Shown: positions 51,429 through 60,670, numbered from the stretch's first letter. The stretch is 64,000 bases of DNA from Porphyromonas uenonis DSM 23387 = JCM 13868 (GCF_000482365.1 NZ_KI535308.1:12343-76342); one strand, 5' to 3'. The notes: generated from the letters alone by a model not told the origin. A program made the numbers and translations.

Positions 51429-53468
51429 ATGGGACAAGAAGACGACCTAAGAGGACTAGCTAAAGTGATGGATTTCATACGAGCCGTTTCCATACTTTTC
51501 CTCATAATACATATCTACTGGTACTGCTACTCTGCTTGGGCGGAGATGGGCTGGACTGTGGGGTTGGTGGACAGATTACTGAAACAGTTTGACAGGGCTA
51601 CAATCCTTTTCGCTTCACCGTGGGTAACTAAGGGTTTTTGCCTCCTCCTACTAGCACTATCTTGCTTAGGTACACGAGGGGTCAAGAACGAAAAATACAC
51701 GTGGGGGCGCATATACAGCACGCTACTATTAGGACTAGTTTTGTTTACGGGGTCGTGGCTGATACGACAGCTGCCTATAACCCCGCTGATAACAAAAGCT
51801 GGGGTATATACCTTAGTTATATCGGCTGGATATGTTTTTCTGATGCTGGGAGGCACGTGGATTTCTCGCATTCTAAAGCAAAATGTAATGGACGACGTAT
51901 TCAACGTGGAGAACGAGAGCTTTGAGCAGGAGCGTCAGCTGATGGTCAACGAGAACTCAGTCAACATACCTACGAAGTTTTACTACAAACAGAAGTGGAA
52001 CGATGGTTGGATAAATGTGGTAAACCCGTATAGAGCTTCCATTGTGCTTGGAACACCTGGATCTGGTAAATCGTTTGCAGTAGTGAACAACTACATCAAA
52101 CAGCAGATTGAAAAGGGATTTTCAATGTACATATACGACTATAAGTTTCCCGACCTATCGATCATTGCTTACAACCACTTGCTTAAGCACGCTGGTAAAT
52201 ATGATAAGCTACCGCAATTCTACATCATAAACTTTGACGACCCGCGCAGGAGCCATCGGTGCAACCCTATTGCCCCTGAGTTTATGAGTGATATATCGGA
52301 CGCATACGAGAGTGCCTATACGATTATGCTTAACCTGAACCGCACGTGGATTCAAAAGCAGGGAGACTTCTTCGTAGAGTCACCTATCATTCTTTTTGCG
52401 GCCATCATTTGGTATCTCAAGATTTACGAGAATGGACTGTACTGTTCGTTTCCACACGCTATTGAGTTCCTTAACCAGCCGTACTCAGACATCTTTGAGA
52501 TACTGATGAGCTATGATGAGCTGGCAAACTACTTAGCACCCTTTATGGACGCTTGGAAGGGGGGAGCGCAAGACCAGTTACAAGGTCAGCTCGCTTCAGC
52601 TAAAATCCCGCTCGCTCGTATGATTTCACCACAGCTTTACTGGGTGATGACGGGTAACGACTTTACACTGGACATTAATAACCCTGACGACCCAAAGGTG
52701 CTTGTCGTGGGCAACAACCCCGACAGACAGAATATCTACTCTGCGGCACTGGGTCTATACAACAGCCGTATCGTCAAACTGATTAACAAGAAGAAGATTA
52801 AGAACAAGGAGACAGGGGAGGAAAAGCGAACGCTCAAAAGCTCTGTTATCATTGATGAGTTACCTACAATCTATTTCCGTGGACTAGACAACTTGATTGC
52901 AACAGCTCGATCTAATCGTGTGGCGGTATGCCTAGGATTTCAGGACTTCTCACAGCTGGTCAGAGACTATGGTGATAAGGAGGCAAAGGTTATCCAAAAC
53001 ACGGTGGGTAACATCTTCTCGGGTCAGGTTGTTGGCGAAACGGCTAAATGGCTTTCGGAGCGGTTTGGCAAGGTACTACAACAGCGTCAATCAATCTCTA
53101 TTAACCGCAACGACACCTCTACATCTATTTCTACACAGCTGGAGAGCATCATTCCTGCATCTAAAATCTCAGGACTGACACAGGGGTTCTTTGTGGGTGC
53201 CGTGGCTGATGAGTTTGACCAACGCATCGAGCAGAAGATTTTCAACGCTCAGATTGTGGTTGATGTGGCTAAAGTACAGGCGGAAGAGAAGGAGTACGTC
53301 AAGGAGATGCCACAGCTACTGCATAACCTTCGTGGCGAACAGCTCACGGACGATGAGCTTGACCAAATAATCAAAGCCAACTACACCAAAATCAAAAAGG
53401 ATGTCCTGTCTATCGTTATCGTGGAGAAAGCTCGAATAGCTAAAGAACAGGAAATGGCAACGGCATAG
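51429..53468 (+). CDS. mobC: Conjugative coupling protein MobC (VirD4/TraG family)
   Basis: 679 residues. The N-terminal membrane part begins with the YWFCY-type segment (LIIHIYWYCYSAWAEMGWT, ~22-40) and further helices at ~70-90, 100-118 and 125-145. Walker A VLGTPGSGKSFAVV is at ~205-218, with SSVIIDELPTIYFRGLDNLI (~473-492) as the Walker B region and CLGFQDFSQLV after it. It is the ATPase that brings the relaxase-DNA complex, and possibly protein substrates, to the mating channel. A bidirectional terminator follows. Confidence 0.94.
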   Translation: MGQEDDLRGLAKVMDFIRAVSILFLIIHIYWYCYSAWAEMGWTVGLVDRLLKQFDRATILFASPWVTKGFCLLLLALSCLGTRGVKNEKYTWGRIYSTLLLGLVLFTGSWLIRQLPITPLITKAGVYTLVISAGYVFLMLGGTWISRILKQNVMDDVFNVENESFEQERQLMVNENSVNIPTKFYYKQKWNDGWINVVNPYRASIVLGTPGSGKSFAVVNNYIKQQIEKGFSMYIYDYKFPDLSIIAYNHLLKHAGKYDKLPQFYIINFDDPRRSHRCNPIAPEFMSDISDAYESAYTIMLNLNRTWIQKQGDFFVESPIILFAAIIWYLKIYENGLYCSFPHAIEFLNQPYSDIFEILMSYDELANYLAPFMDAWKGGAQDQLQGQLASAKIPLARMISPQLYWVMTGNDFTLDINNPDDPKVLVVGNNPDRQNIYSAALGLYNSRIVKLINKKKIKNKETGEEKRTLKSSVIIDELPTIYFRGLDNLIATARSNRVAVCLGFQDFSQLVRDYGDKEAKVIQNTVGNIFSGQVVGETAKWLSERFGKVLQQRQSISINRNDTSTSISTQLESIIPASKISGLTQGFFVGAVADEFDQRIEQKIFNAQIVVDVAKVQAEEKEYVKEMPQLLHNLRGEQLTDDELDQIIKANYTKIKKDVLSIVIVEKARIAKEQEMATA

Positions 53469-53485
53469 CAGTTGCACTCAAACTA

Positions 53486-53530
53486 CAAAGATGTAGCCCT
53501 CTTAACATCGTTAAGGGGGCTACGTCTTTG
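53486..53530. terminator. Bidirectional terminator between mobC and the AbiEii gene
   Basis: A 21-bp stem with two mismatches: 53486-53506 pairs with 53510-53530 around the 3-nt loop ATC (CAAAG..GCCC..TTAAC with GTTAAG..GGGC..CTTTG). It lies between convergent operons. Confidence 0.88.
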
Positions 53531-53552
53531 AATGATAGCTCAAACAGAAAGA

Positions 53553-54350
53553 CTACAGCTTATGTCGACGAGACTTGCCCTCTGTCTGAACTTCTTGCTC
53601 AGTCTTTAACGCTTGAGACGCTTGATCTTTTCTAGTATCAAGTATCGCTTGTGCTTCCTCCTGCACAGGCGAGCTGGGGACAACTATCTTTGAAGACTTT
53701 CTAGCAGGTGAAAGAGGAGGCAAGGCAAAGACCTTAGACTGATGAGCAGTCATAGCTTGAAGCCTGTCCGCTATCTTCTGCCAAGAGTAAGTACCCTCTA
53801 GCATCACAACAGTCTCCTCGTGATCAATGTCATCAAAGTACGTTATACCCTTTAATGGACGAAGAGGGCTAGAGGTCGGAAACTTCTGAACGTAAAATCC
53901 TAGCATCTCTTGAAAAGAGTACCGAGTAGAGAGGTAGGCGATGTCTATAAAGTCTTTGAGCCTAGAACCATTATCTGCTATGGCTGACAGCTTCATAGCT
54001 ATAATATCAGGCTGACTATACAAGCGTATTCCCTCTTCCTCTAGAGGATTTTGCAAGAGAGGGTAAGGGTGGGTGATACAGTCTATCTTTACTCCATCAA
54101 TGCGACCTTTGAGCGTGTTTTGTTCACTATAGTCGCCTTGAAATCCAAACTTTGTAACAAGGAAATGCTCTAAGCGGGCTGTATTGAAGGGATAAGGAGT
54201 AAAGAGGTCTAAGTCAATACTCTTGCGATGCCCCAAATAAAGAGCTAGAGCGGTGCCTCCAGCTAAATGAAAGTTAGAAAATTCGGACTGAGACTGTAAC
54301 TGCTTTAAGAGTTCCAGCGTTCGCTTCTCAACTGTTGTCGTCTGTAACAT
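53553..54350 (-). CDS. AbiEii/AbiGii-type nucleotidyltransferase with shared C-terminal tag
   Basis: 265 residues. The nucleotidyltransferase core shows FHLAGGTALALYLGHRKSI, then DLDLF (~28-50), the GG..H-R-S-D-D motif of AbiEii toxins, and KLSAIADNGSRLKDFIDIAY (~120-139). AbiEii enzymes act as the toxin in abortive-infection or toxin-antitoxin systems, usually by modifying tRNA. The last 45 residues (221-265, KIVVPSSPVQ ... RRHKL) are not part of this family and are shared with three other proteins of this operon. It overlaps the DUF6922 gene by 46 bp and is the last gene of the operon. Confidence 0.88.
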   Translation of the reverse strand: MLQTTTVEKRTLELLKQLQSQSEFSNFHLAGGTALALYLGHRKSIDLDLFTPYPFNTARLEHFLVTKFGFQGDYSEQNTLKGRIDGVKIDCITHPYPLLQNPLEEEGIRLYSQPDIIAMKLSAIADNGSRLKDFIDIAYLSTRYSFQEMLGFYVQKFPTSSPLRPLKGITYFDDIDHEETVVMLEGTYSWQKIADRLQAMTAHQSKVFALPPLSPARKSSKIVVPSSPVQEEAQAILDTRKDQASQALKTEQEVQTEGKSRRHKL

Positions 54351-54634
54351 AATAACTCTTCTTTATTTAGCTTGAAAAAGGAACAGACAAAGGCAATATC
54401 CTTTTGAGAGAGGTGACGAACAGCCTTAATAATCTCTCGAAAATTCTCAATGCCTCCATAGCGGTTTATAGCTCCACGATAGTCTTCTAGGCGACCTCGC
54501 TCGATAATACGCTCTACAACTATGCACTTTGATTTATCCCAATCAAAGCTGGTCAAGTCATACTCCCAAAGCAGGCTGGGAGAGATAGCTTGACTATCAC
54601 CGTAGGGTATGTATTGCTCAATAGGATAAAGCAT
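54305..54634 (-). CDS. DUF6922 protein, probable partner (antitoxin) of the AbiEii gene
   Basis: 109 residues: SPSLLWEYDLTSFDWDKSKC (~19-38), VVERIIERGRLEDYRGAINR (~39-58), IKAVRHLSQKDIAFVCSFF (~69-87). This pattern is the short helical DUF6922 type that often precedes AbiEii-like nucleotidyltransferase genes in Bacteroidales. The 46-bp overlap with the toxin gene supports a two-gene module. The antitoxin role is inferred from position. It lacks the 45-residue tag. Confidence 0.75.
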   Translation of the reverse strand: MLYPIEQYIPYGDSQAISPSLLWEYDLTSFDWDKSKCIVVERIIERGRLEDYRGAINRYGGIENFREIIKAVRHLSQKDIAFVCSFFKLNKEELLCYRRQQLRSERWNS

Positions 54635-54748
54635 TGCTTAGAGATTTACTACTACATAGCAAATATACTAAATTCTCATCAGACCAAAACGAATTTGCGC
54701 CACTGGATAGCTTGAAATTCTCTCCGTGGCTATTTACTACTACAAAAT

Positions 54749-55033
54749 CTATTTCGAAGCTAAAGCATACTCTCTATAGAGTTGCAACTCGCCTCTATGA
54801 TAAACGCTATATATGTGACGACTGGGGTATAAGAGCAGACACTCGCCCTCTCTAAAACCGTCTTGATAGCTTACTCGCTGGCGCAAGGTGCCGTCAGGGT
54901 TCCATACCTCGTGAACTCCATTGGGGTAGCCGTCTTTATAAGGCAAGCGCTCCCTGAGCGTGCCGTCAGAATAACGGCTCTCACAAACACCCGTATAGGG
55001 TTGTCCATTGTTACTATATTTTATTGTCTCCAT
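54749..55033 (-). CDS. Small MORN-repeat protein
   Basis: 94 residues of MORN_2-type repeats (YwqK-like): YSNNGQPYTGVCESRYSDG, then TLRERLPYKDGYPNGVHEVW, NPDGTLRQRVSYQDGFREGE. About three repeats with a short C-terminal end. It lies 13 bp downstream of the LPD3-like gene and belongs to the same operon. The large primase fusion at the operon start carries about ten repeats of the same type, so the two may be related by duplication. The role is unknown; proteins of this kind are sometimes annotated as antitoxin-like. Confidence 0.75.
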   Translation of the reverse strand: METIKYSNNGQPYTGVCESRYSDGTLRERLPYKDGYPNGVHEVWNPDGTLRQRVSYQDGFREGECLLLYPSRHIYSVYHRGELQLYREYALASK

Positions 55034-55046
55034 TAACTCAATCTGA

Positions 55047-56012
55047 TTATAGTTTATGTGATTGGTTTTTACGCTCTACCTGCTCCTCCTGAGCATTCTT
55101 GAGCGTATTGTCATTGCGCTCTCTTTGTGCGTCAAGTGTTGCTTCCGCCTGCTCTTGCACGGGAGAGCTGGGGACAACGATTCGCGTTGCTTGTTTTGTC
55201 AAAGCAACCATCTCTGCTTGCGCTTGCTTGACAGACTGTAGTGGGTCTGAAAGTGTAGTTGATAGACGCTTGTTTCGTGCCGTTTCGTACACTTTGACTA
55301 GCTCTGTATAATCGCCCGTAAGAGCGAATTGATGGCAAGTCTGCATAGCGTCAAGGAGCTTGACGTTTGGCTCGTAGGACAATTCGACTCCTTTTAGTAA
55401 CTTTGCAAGTGAGATAGAGCTACTAAGTAGCGCCACGTGATCCTCTGACATCGTTATGGTTCGTGGCTTTGGGCTTAGTAGCTCTATTTCTGTTATGTCA
55501 TACCCATGGTATTTGCCTATCATATTTTCAAGACGTAAGACTTGAATTGTGGTTTTTACTCGATACAAAGTAGAGTTTATAGACAAACACCCATAAAGCC
55601 TTTGAACTTTCTCTATTGCAGGATCACTTGGAGATGTAGCTATTCGATTATTATCTTCTACCTTTTTTCGATCACGATGTTCCTCTAAAAGTAACGACGA
55701 TTTTATTAGAGGAACAACATAAGGAATGGCTTTGATATAAGCCTTTTGAAGTCCTATTTCGTAGTTGCTAATTGAATGGAATAGCTTGTCTCTAGACTTG
55801 TTGCTAATCCGAACTTCTCCAACACCTTCGGGAGTTTCAGATTCGGGAAGTATTCGTGGCAATTCCGCAATCATATCCCTTGCATCAAAGTAATTGATAT
55901 CAAGATTGGGATTGCTTTGTACGACCATAACTTCAGTATTAGGGTCTAAGCTAGAGACTTTCAATTTCTCGTCGTAATCGGACGGAAAGGGCAATAGGAT
56001 ATTCTCCTCCAT
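55047..56012 (-). CDS. LPD3-like polyvalent-protein-associated domain protein with shared C-terminal tag
   Basis: 321 residues. The N-terminal ~190 residues resemble LPD3, a domain of polyvalent proteins carried by phages and conjugative elements: DARDMIAELP, EVRISNKSRDKLFHSI, AIPYVVPLIKSSLLLEEHRD, RLYGCLSINSTLYRVKTTIQ, YHGYDITEIELL. A helical part (~200-275) follows. The last 45 residues (277-321, RIVVPSSPVQ ... QSHKL) form the shared tag. Polyvalent proteins are thought to enter the recipient with the DNA, which fits a delivery tag. LPD3 assignment is by pattern memory and should be taken as probable. Confidence 0.68.
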   Translation of the reverse strand: MEENILLPFPSDYDEKLKVSSLDPNTEVMVVQSNPNLDINYFDARDMIAELPRILPESETPEGVGEVRISNKSRDKLFHSISNYEIGLQKAYIKAIPYVVPLIKSSLLLEEHRDRKKVEDNNRIATSPSDPAIEKVQRLYGCLSINSTLYRVKTTIQVLRLENMIGKYHGYDITEIELLSPKPRTITMSEDHVALLSSSISLAKLLKGVELSYEPNVKLLDAMQTCHQFALTGDYTELVKVYETARNKRLSTTLSDPLQSVKQAQAEMVALTKQATRIVVPSSPVQEQAEATLDAQRERNDNTLKNAQEEQVERKNQSHKL

Positions 56013-56024
56013 AATGTAGCTTGA

Positions 56025-57476
56025 TTAGACTTTGTGACCTTTAGTCTGCTCCCTAGACAGCTTCTGCTTAGGAGCTTCTTTATCGTTTGGGACTAACCGA
56101 ACCTCTCTCTTTTGAGCTTGCTTGGTCAAATCGGTCGGGTCGTACTTACTGTATCGAACTCTCTGAGTAGACGCATCGTAAGAGACATAGCTGTTAAAGC
56201 TCTTCTTCGTTCGAGAGTTTTTCAAGCCCTCTAGATAGAGCGTCTCGCCCTTAGCTAACTTGTCTTGCGCCTCCTTGGTCAACACTTGACCATTAAGTAT
56301 CGTCGGAACACCATCGGCTTGCCTCGTACCTAAGACTTGCTTCACTTCGTTTGTCGGGAATGTGAACGACAGAGCTCGCTTACAAGCGTCAACCTGTATA
56401 GTGGCTGTGTACTCTTTGCCCTTCGCACTTACACCTGAGAAGGATAAAGGCTCGCCAGCACGTAGTGTGGCTCGCTGGTCGGGAGAGAGGTCTACACCAC
56501 TAATCGTTTGAGGTATATAAACTCTAGCGGTCGGAACGTACACAAGCGTATTGGTATCTTCATCGACAGAGACGTAAGCAGAAAACTCTCGCCCATCAGC
56601 TCCTTTAAGTTGTGCTACTCTTCCCAAGTGACCTGTCTCTAACAAACTCTCCTTATCCTGCTCGGTAAAGGAACAACACATATAGGGAGCTTCTAGATTC
56701 AACTCCTTGCGTACGCAACGAACAGAGAGACTCTCGCTACCATCGGGTTGAGTACGGAGGGTTAGTCGCCCCTCCGTTCTAATATCAATGTCGCCAGTCT
56801 TGATGCGAACAGGTAAGAGGTCGGTAGGCTTAAAGGATAGGAGGTTTTCCAGCTGTCCTCGCTCCTCCAGTATTTGTTTAGACAACCCTAAGCTTGCCAG
56901 CTTAGCCTCTAGCCCATCTGTAACCTTAGGAGCTTCTAGATAGTCTTGCGGACGCACCCTACTATCCTTTATATACTCCCCGTGATTTTTTGGATCGTGG
57001 AGAGCTTGACGGAGATTATCTATGCCAGCAGATATGCCCTTAATGCCCTGAGATAGCACAGGCACAAGCCACAAACGGTAGTCGCCTGACCTAGCAAAGC
57101 GCACAAAGTTGCGTAAAAATGGCTCCAATAGCGGTATGTCGTAGTCTTTATCAATAGTAGGCTTAGGCTTGCCTGATTTGCCCGTCTTCGCAGACTGACC
57201 AAACTGCTCTTTCTCAAACTTAGGCACAGTCTGTGCTGTATCGTCCGTTAAGTCCGATACAGACACTCCATCAATGCTTCCACCGTCCGCAATAGAGCGA
57301 ACAACTTGCATCTCGCCCACGTCATCGCCAAAAGACACCTGTGAGCGGTCTTCGGCAACTAGGATATAGTTGTCAGCATCGTAAGATAACTGCTCCGTTG
57401 CGGCTCGCTCGTCAAGCGTTGACGGATTGTCGGGAGAGTCTATAAGCTCTCTATTATCAGTTTCTATAGCAGACAT
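56025..57476 (-). CDS. DUF4099/DUF3945 protein of conjugative elements
   Basis: 483 residues. An acidic N-terminal region (~1-115), then the DUF4099 part (~190-295: LASLGLSKQILEERGQLENL, LLPVRIKTGDIDIRTEGRLT, CCSFTEQDKESLLETGHLGR). DUF3945-type repeats follow (~300-460: YIPQTISGVDLSPDQRATLR, LTKEAQDKLAKGETLYLEGL, KKSFNSYVSYDAST). Such proteins are standard neighbours of topoisomerase genes in Bacteroidales ICEs; their role is unknown. The C-terminus ends KGHKV, similar to the HKL end of the tagged proteins, but it lacks the VPSSPVQ start. Confidence 0.82.
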   Translation of the reverse strand: MSAIETDNRELIDSPDNPSTLDERAATEQLSYDADNYILVAEDRSQVSFGDDVGEMQVVRSIADGGSIDGVSVSDLTDDTAQTVPKFEKEQFGQSAKTGKSGKPKPTIDKDYDIPLLEPFLRNFVRFARSGDYRLWLVPVLSQGIKGISAGIDNLRQALHDPKNHGEYIKDSRVRPQDYLEAPKVTDGLEAKLASLGLSKQILEERGQLENLLSFKPTDLLPVRIKTGDIDIRTEGRLTLRTQPDGSESLSVRCVRKELNLEAPYMCCSFTEQDKESLLETGHLGRVAQLKGADGREFSAYVSVDEDTNTLVYVPTARVYIPQTISGVDLSPDQRATLRAGEPLSFSGVSAKGKEYTATIQVDACKRALSFTFPTNEVKQVLGTRQADGVPTILNGQVLTKEAQDKLAKGETLYLEGLKNSRTKKSFNSYVSYDASTQRVRYSKYDPTDLTKQAQKREVRLVPNDKEAPKQKLSREQTKGHKV

Positions 57477-57487
57477 AGATAGTATGT

Positions 57488-58531
57488 TTATAGTTTATGA
57501 GATTGGGATTTGCGCTCTACCTGCTCCTCCTGAGCATTCTTGAGCGTCTTGTCATTGCGCTCGCCTCGCCCATCAAGTATTGCTTGTGCTTGCTCCTGTA
57601 CAGGCGAGCTGGGGACAACGATTTTTGTCTTTTGCGCTTCAGAGGTTGTATCAAGCTGGTTGTCTTGATTCTCCTCTAAAAACGAGAGTGTCTCCTCTAG
57701 ATGGTCAGCAATGAGTTCATTGCTGTTGCCTTGCAAAAAAGCCTCTACCTGCTCTTTTGTCAAGTCCTCAGACCAAGACGCTAAGGTGTTCTGTATGTTT
57801 TCCTCTAGACCGTCTACAACGATACTAGCGCACCGCTCTGTAACAAGCCAAACTGCACTGTTGTAACGAGGGTGGTCTAGTGTAATGGATTCCCCGAGAT
57901 CATCTTCGAGGTCATATATAAAGTCCTCAATATCGTCTATGTGCTTTGTGTAAAACTCCTTTGTATCGCTGTAATAGACAAAGTCAGACAATATCCCTGA
58001 CACGCATCCGTGAATGCTGATCTCTTCAACCCCATCCACAGGGTTGTCATACTTAGCCATATGGTCTAGTAGGACGGTCTGCATATCAGTGGAGAATGAG
58101 CGGTCGGCTAGACCCGTCTCCTCAAAAGTGCGGGACAAAGCCTCTTTCATAACGGCTTCGTTGAAGTAGTCGGCTGGAGTAAAGCCATAGTGATAGTCTA
58201 CAGCATCGGTTAGGCTCTGTAGCTCGTTCTTACACCACTTCATATCGTCTAGCAGGTCTTGCAAGTCTCGAGGTTCACCTCTGTTTGCTCCATACCATAC
58301 CATCGTTTGCTCGTTAACATCATAAGATGCCAACTGAGCATTAAGGTCGTCGAGAGTCTCTCTGTAGTCTAGAGGCTTCATAAGCTCAATCGTGAAGTCC
58401 TGTCTACGAGGAGAAAACTTTTGAAGAGTTATATTCCCGTCTTCATCTTGCGTGAAGTTGAAGCCTTCTTTCGTAGCAATGTACTCTAGTTGTTCTTGCC
58501 AGTTGTCTGTTGTGGGTATTGTAAAATCCAT
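57488..58531 (-). CDS. Acidic ICE protein with shared C-terminal tag (DUF7222-like central part)
   Basis: 347 residues, strongly acidic. An N-terminal ~85-residue part (WQEQLEYIATKEGFNF, MKPLDYRETLDDLNAQLASY) is followed by a central ~130-residue domain: YHYGFTPADYFNEAVMKEAL (~113-132), LADRSFSTDMQTVLLDHMAK (~141-160), VDGVEEISIHGCVSGILSDF (~164-183). The central part looks like DUF7222, but I am not certain. The last 45 residues (303-347, KIVVPSSPVQ ... QSHKL) are the shared tag, nearly identical to that of the LPD3-like protein. The DNA-mimic-like acidity would suit an antirestriction role; that is inference only. Confidence 0.65.
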   Translation of the reverse strand: MDFTIPTTDNWQEQLEYIATKEGFNFTQDEDGNITLQKFSPRRQDFTIELMKPLDYRETLDDLNAQLASYDVNEQTMVWYGANRGEPRDLQDLLDDMKWCKNELQSLTDAVDYHYGFTPADYFNEAVMKEALSRTFEETGLADRSFSTDMQTVLLDHMAKYDNPVDGVEEISIHGCVSGILSDFVYYSDTKEFYTKHIDDIEDFIYDLEDDLGESITLDHPRYNSAVWLVTERCASIVVDGLEENIQNTLASWSEDLTKEQVEAFLQGNSNELIADHLEETLSFLEENQDNQLDTTSEAQKTKIVVPSSPVQEQAQAILDGRGERNDKTLKNAQEEQVERKSQSHKL

Positions 58532-58565
58532 TGTTCTATTATTGTTTAAGGGTTAATTGATTGTT

Positions 58566-60665
58566 TTACTTGTTCTTCCGACTGTTGCTTGGAAACTCAA
58601 AACTCGTTTTCCCCGTGTCGTGGTCAAGGACGAGATAGGCACTAAAGGTCTTACCTGCTTTGCTCGTAAGTCCTTTGAGGAGGCTGGTCTTACCGTTCGA
58701 GAGTAGCTGCTTGCAATGTTCTTCCGTAAGTGGCACTCCCGCAACAGTGCGCCATACACTAAACTGGCAACCATCATTTTGACAGCGCATACTCTTACTA
58801 TATATACGGACGCTCTCTTGATGACACAAAGGACAGATATAGTTAGTACCTAGCGACACAGACGTGGATAGCAATTCGTCTGTAATCTGCTTTGTGTAAT
58901 CCTCTATCTGAGCGTTGAAGGTCGTTGGAGGCAGGTTCCCAGCCTCTATCTCTGCTAGAGACTTCTCCCACTGACCCGTCAATTCGGCATTACCTATGAG
59001 ACGTGACTTGACTAAGTTATAGACGGCTAGTCCACGTTCTGTAGGTATGAGCTGATTCTTTTGCCTGAGTACATAATTCTGGCGCAAGAGTTTCTCGATG
59101 ATACTGGCTCGGGTGGCTGGTGTACCCAAGCCAACATCTTGCATTGCTTCTCTAGCCTCCTTATCCTCAATCTCCTTCCCTGCTCGCTCCATAGCACCGA
59201 GTAAAGTCGCCTCAGTATAGATAGGCTTAGGCTTTGTCTCACCCTCTTTAAGAGTTGCTTGTACCAAAGACAGCTCATCACCTTCCAAAATCGACGGGAG
59301 CGATGTTAGAGAGACCTCGTCACCATCAGGGTCGTCAGTTGTTTCGTCTTTGACAACTCGCCAACCCTTTTTCGTGATACAAGAGAGGGTGGTCACTAGT
59401 TCCTCATCGCCTCCTAACAAGGTCAAGGACAACAGTTCTTTGTTAGACGCAGGTGAAACAGCCTCTAGCATTCGCATTGCTATCATCTTGTATATGATAG
59501 CTTCGCCCTCAGTTAGGTCTGCTGTCTCGCCTGTGGTTATGATAGCGTGGTGGTCGGTTATCTTACTGTCATCGACGGAGCGTGTATTTAAGCCCGCCAC
59601 GATAAGACCCTGAGCATAGATTTGATACTCTTGGTAAGGTAGCTGGCGGAGCAGATAGGACATAGTATCATAGACATCTTTAGGTATGTAGCGACTACCT
59701 GTACGAGGGTAGGTCGTAACCTTCTTCTCATACAAGCTTTGCGCTATGTTAAGCGTCTGTTCGGCGGTAAAGCCTTGCTTATTAGCCTCCTTCTGCAAAG
59801 TTGTGAGGTCATACAGTAGAGGTGGCTGGGTAGAAGTACTTTTGCGCTCTGCCTTTGTCACGGTCAGCGACGTTAGACTACTAACAGCGTAGAGCTTTGA
59901 ATCAGCTAACCCCTTGTTGGTGATTGGCTCTGGACTGGAGACGGTGAAAGTTGCATCGCTACTTTTGACTTGTGCATTAATCTTCCAAAAAGGAGACTTG
60001 ACAAAGTTCTTGTTAGACAAGTAGCGGTCACATATCATACAGAGCGTAGGGGTCTGCACTCGCCCTAGAGACAGCCCCCCACCGCCATTGCTGGCTATGG
60101 TGAGCGCACGACTAGCGTTCATTCCTACGAGCCAGTCAGCCTCGCTACGAGCCTTGCCTGCTAAGTAGAGCTTGTCGTACAATTGTCCCTCCTTAAGCTT
60201 GGTAAACGCATCTCGGATAGCTTGGTCGGTCATAGACGAGAGCCACAAGCGGTCAAAAGGCTTACTACAACCTAGATAGTAGTAGATATAGCGAAAGATA
60301 AGCTCTCCCTCTCGCCCTGCATCAGTAGCTACGATGATACGCTCAGAGCTGTCAAAGCACTGCTTGATTACATCTAGCTGCTTACGGGCAAAGCTGTCCT
60401 CTTCATAACCCTTACCATCTTTCTTTTTGACTTGTCGTACGACAAGCTTAAATGGCTTCGGGAGCATAGGTAGCTCCTCTCGTGCATAGATTGTGAAGCC
60501 GTACGTCTGAGGATCTGCGAGGGCAACTAAATGCCCATAAGCCCAAGTAATCTTGTACTGGTCGTTGTAGAGGTAGCCCTCGCTCCTATGCGTGACGTTA
60601 AGCACTTTGGCTATATCATTCGCAACCGACGGCTTCTCTGTGATTATACAGACTGGATTATTCAT
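58566..60665 (-). CDS. topB: Type IA DNA topoisomerase (TopB/Exc-like)
   Basis: 699 residues. An N-terminal Toprim domain (ICIITEKPSVANDIAKVL-like start; VATDAGREGELIFRYIYYYL ~113-132), the catalytic Tyr in VTTYPRTGSRYIP (~316-328), GLVRATRASIIEKL-like GLGTPATRASIIEKL (~506-520), a C-terminal zinc finger (CPLCHQESVRIYSKSMRCQN, ~615-634) and a topoisomerase C-terminal repeat (GLTSKAGKTFSAYLVLD). It matches the topoisomerase III-like gene of Bacteroidales ICEs; in CTnDOT the equivalent gene is exc. It does not carry the 45-residue tag and lies 5 bp after the primase fusion. Confidence 0.95.
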   Translation of the reverse strand: MNNPVCIITEKPSVANDIAKVLNVTHRSEGYLYNDQYKITWAYGHLVALADPQTYGFTIYAREELPMLPKPFKLVVRQVKKKDGKGYEEDSFARKQLDVIKQCFDSSERIIVATDAGREGELIFRYIYYYLGCSKPFDRLWLSSMTDQAIRDAFTKLKEGQLYDKLYLAGKARSEADWLVGMNASRALTIASNGGGGLSLGRVQTPTLCMICDRYLSNKNFVKSPFWKINAQVKSSDATFTVSSPEPITNKGLADSKLYAVSSLTSLTVTKAERKSTSTQPPLLYDLTTLQKEANKQGFTAEQTLNIAQSLYEKKVTTYPRTGSRYIPKDVYDTMSYLLRQLPYQEYQIYAQGLIVAGLNTRSVDDSKITDHHAIITTGETADLTEGEAIIYKMIAMRMLEAVSPASNKELLSLTLLGGDEELVTTLSCITKKGWRVVKDETTDDPDGDEVSLTSLPSILEGDELSLVQATLKEGETKPKPIYTEATLLGAMERAGKEIEDKEAREAMQDVGLGTPATRASIIEKLLRQNYVLRQKNQLIPTERGLAVYNLVKSRLIGNAELTGQWEKSLAEIEAGNLPPTTFNAQIEDYTKQITDELLSTSVSLGTNYICPLCHQESVRIYSKSMRCQNDGCQFSVWRTVAGVPLTEEHCKQLLSNGKTSLLKGLTSKAGKTFSAYLVLDHDTGKTSFEFPSNSRKNK

Positions 60666-60670
60666 TGTGA

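Noticed and set aside
54634-54855. Plus-strand 73-residue gene
   Set aside because: It overlaps the end of the MORN gene on the opposite strand and lacks any motif.
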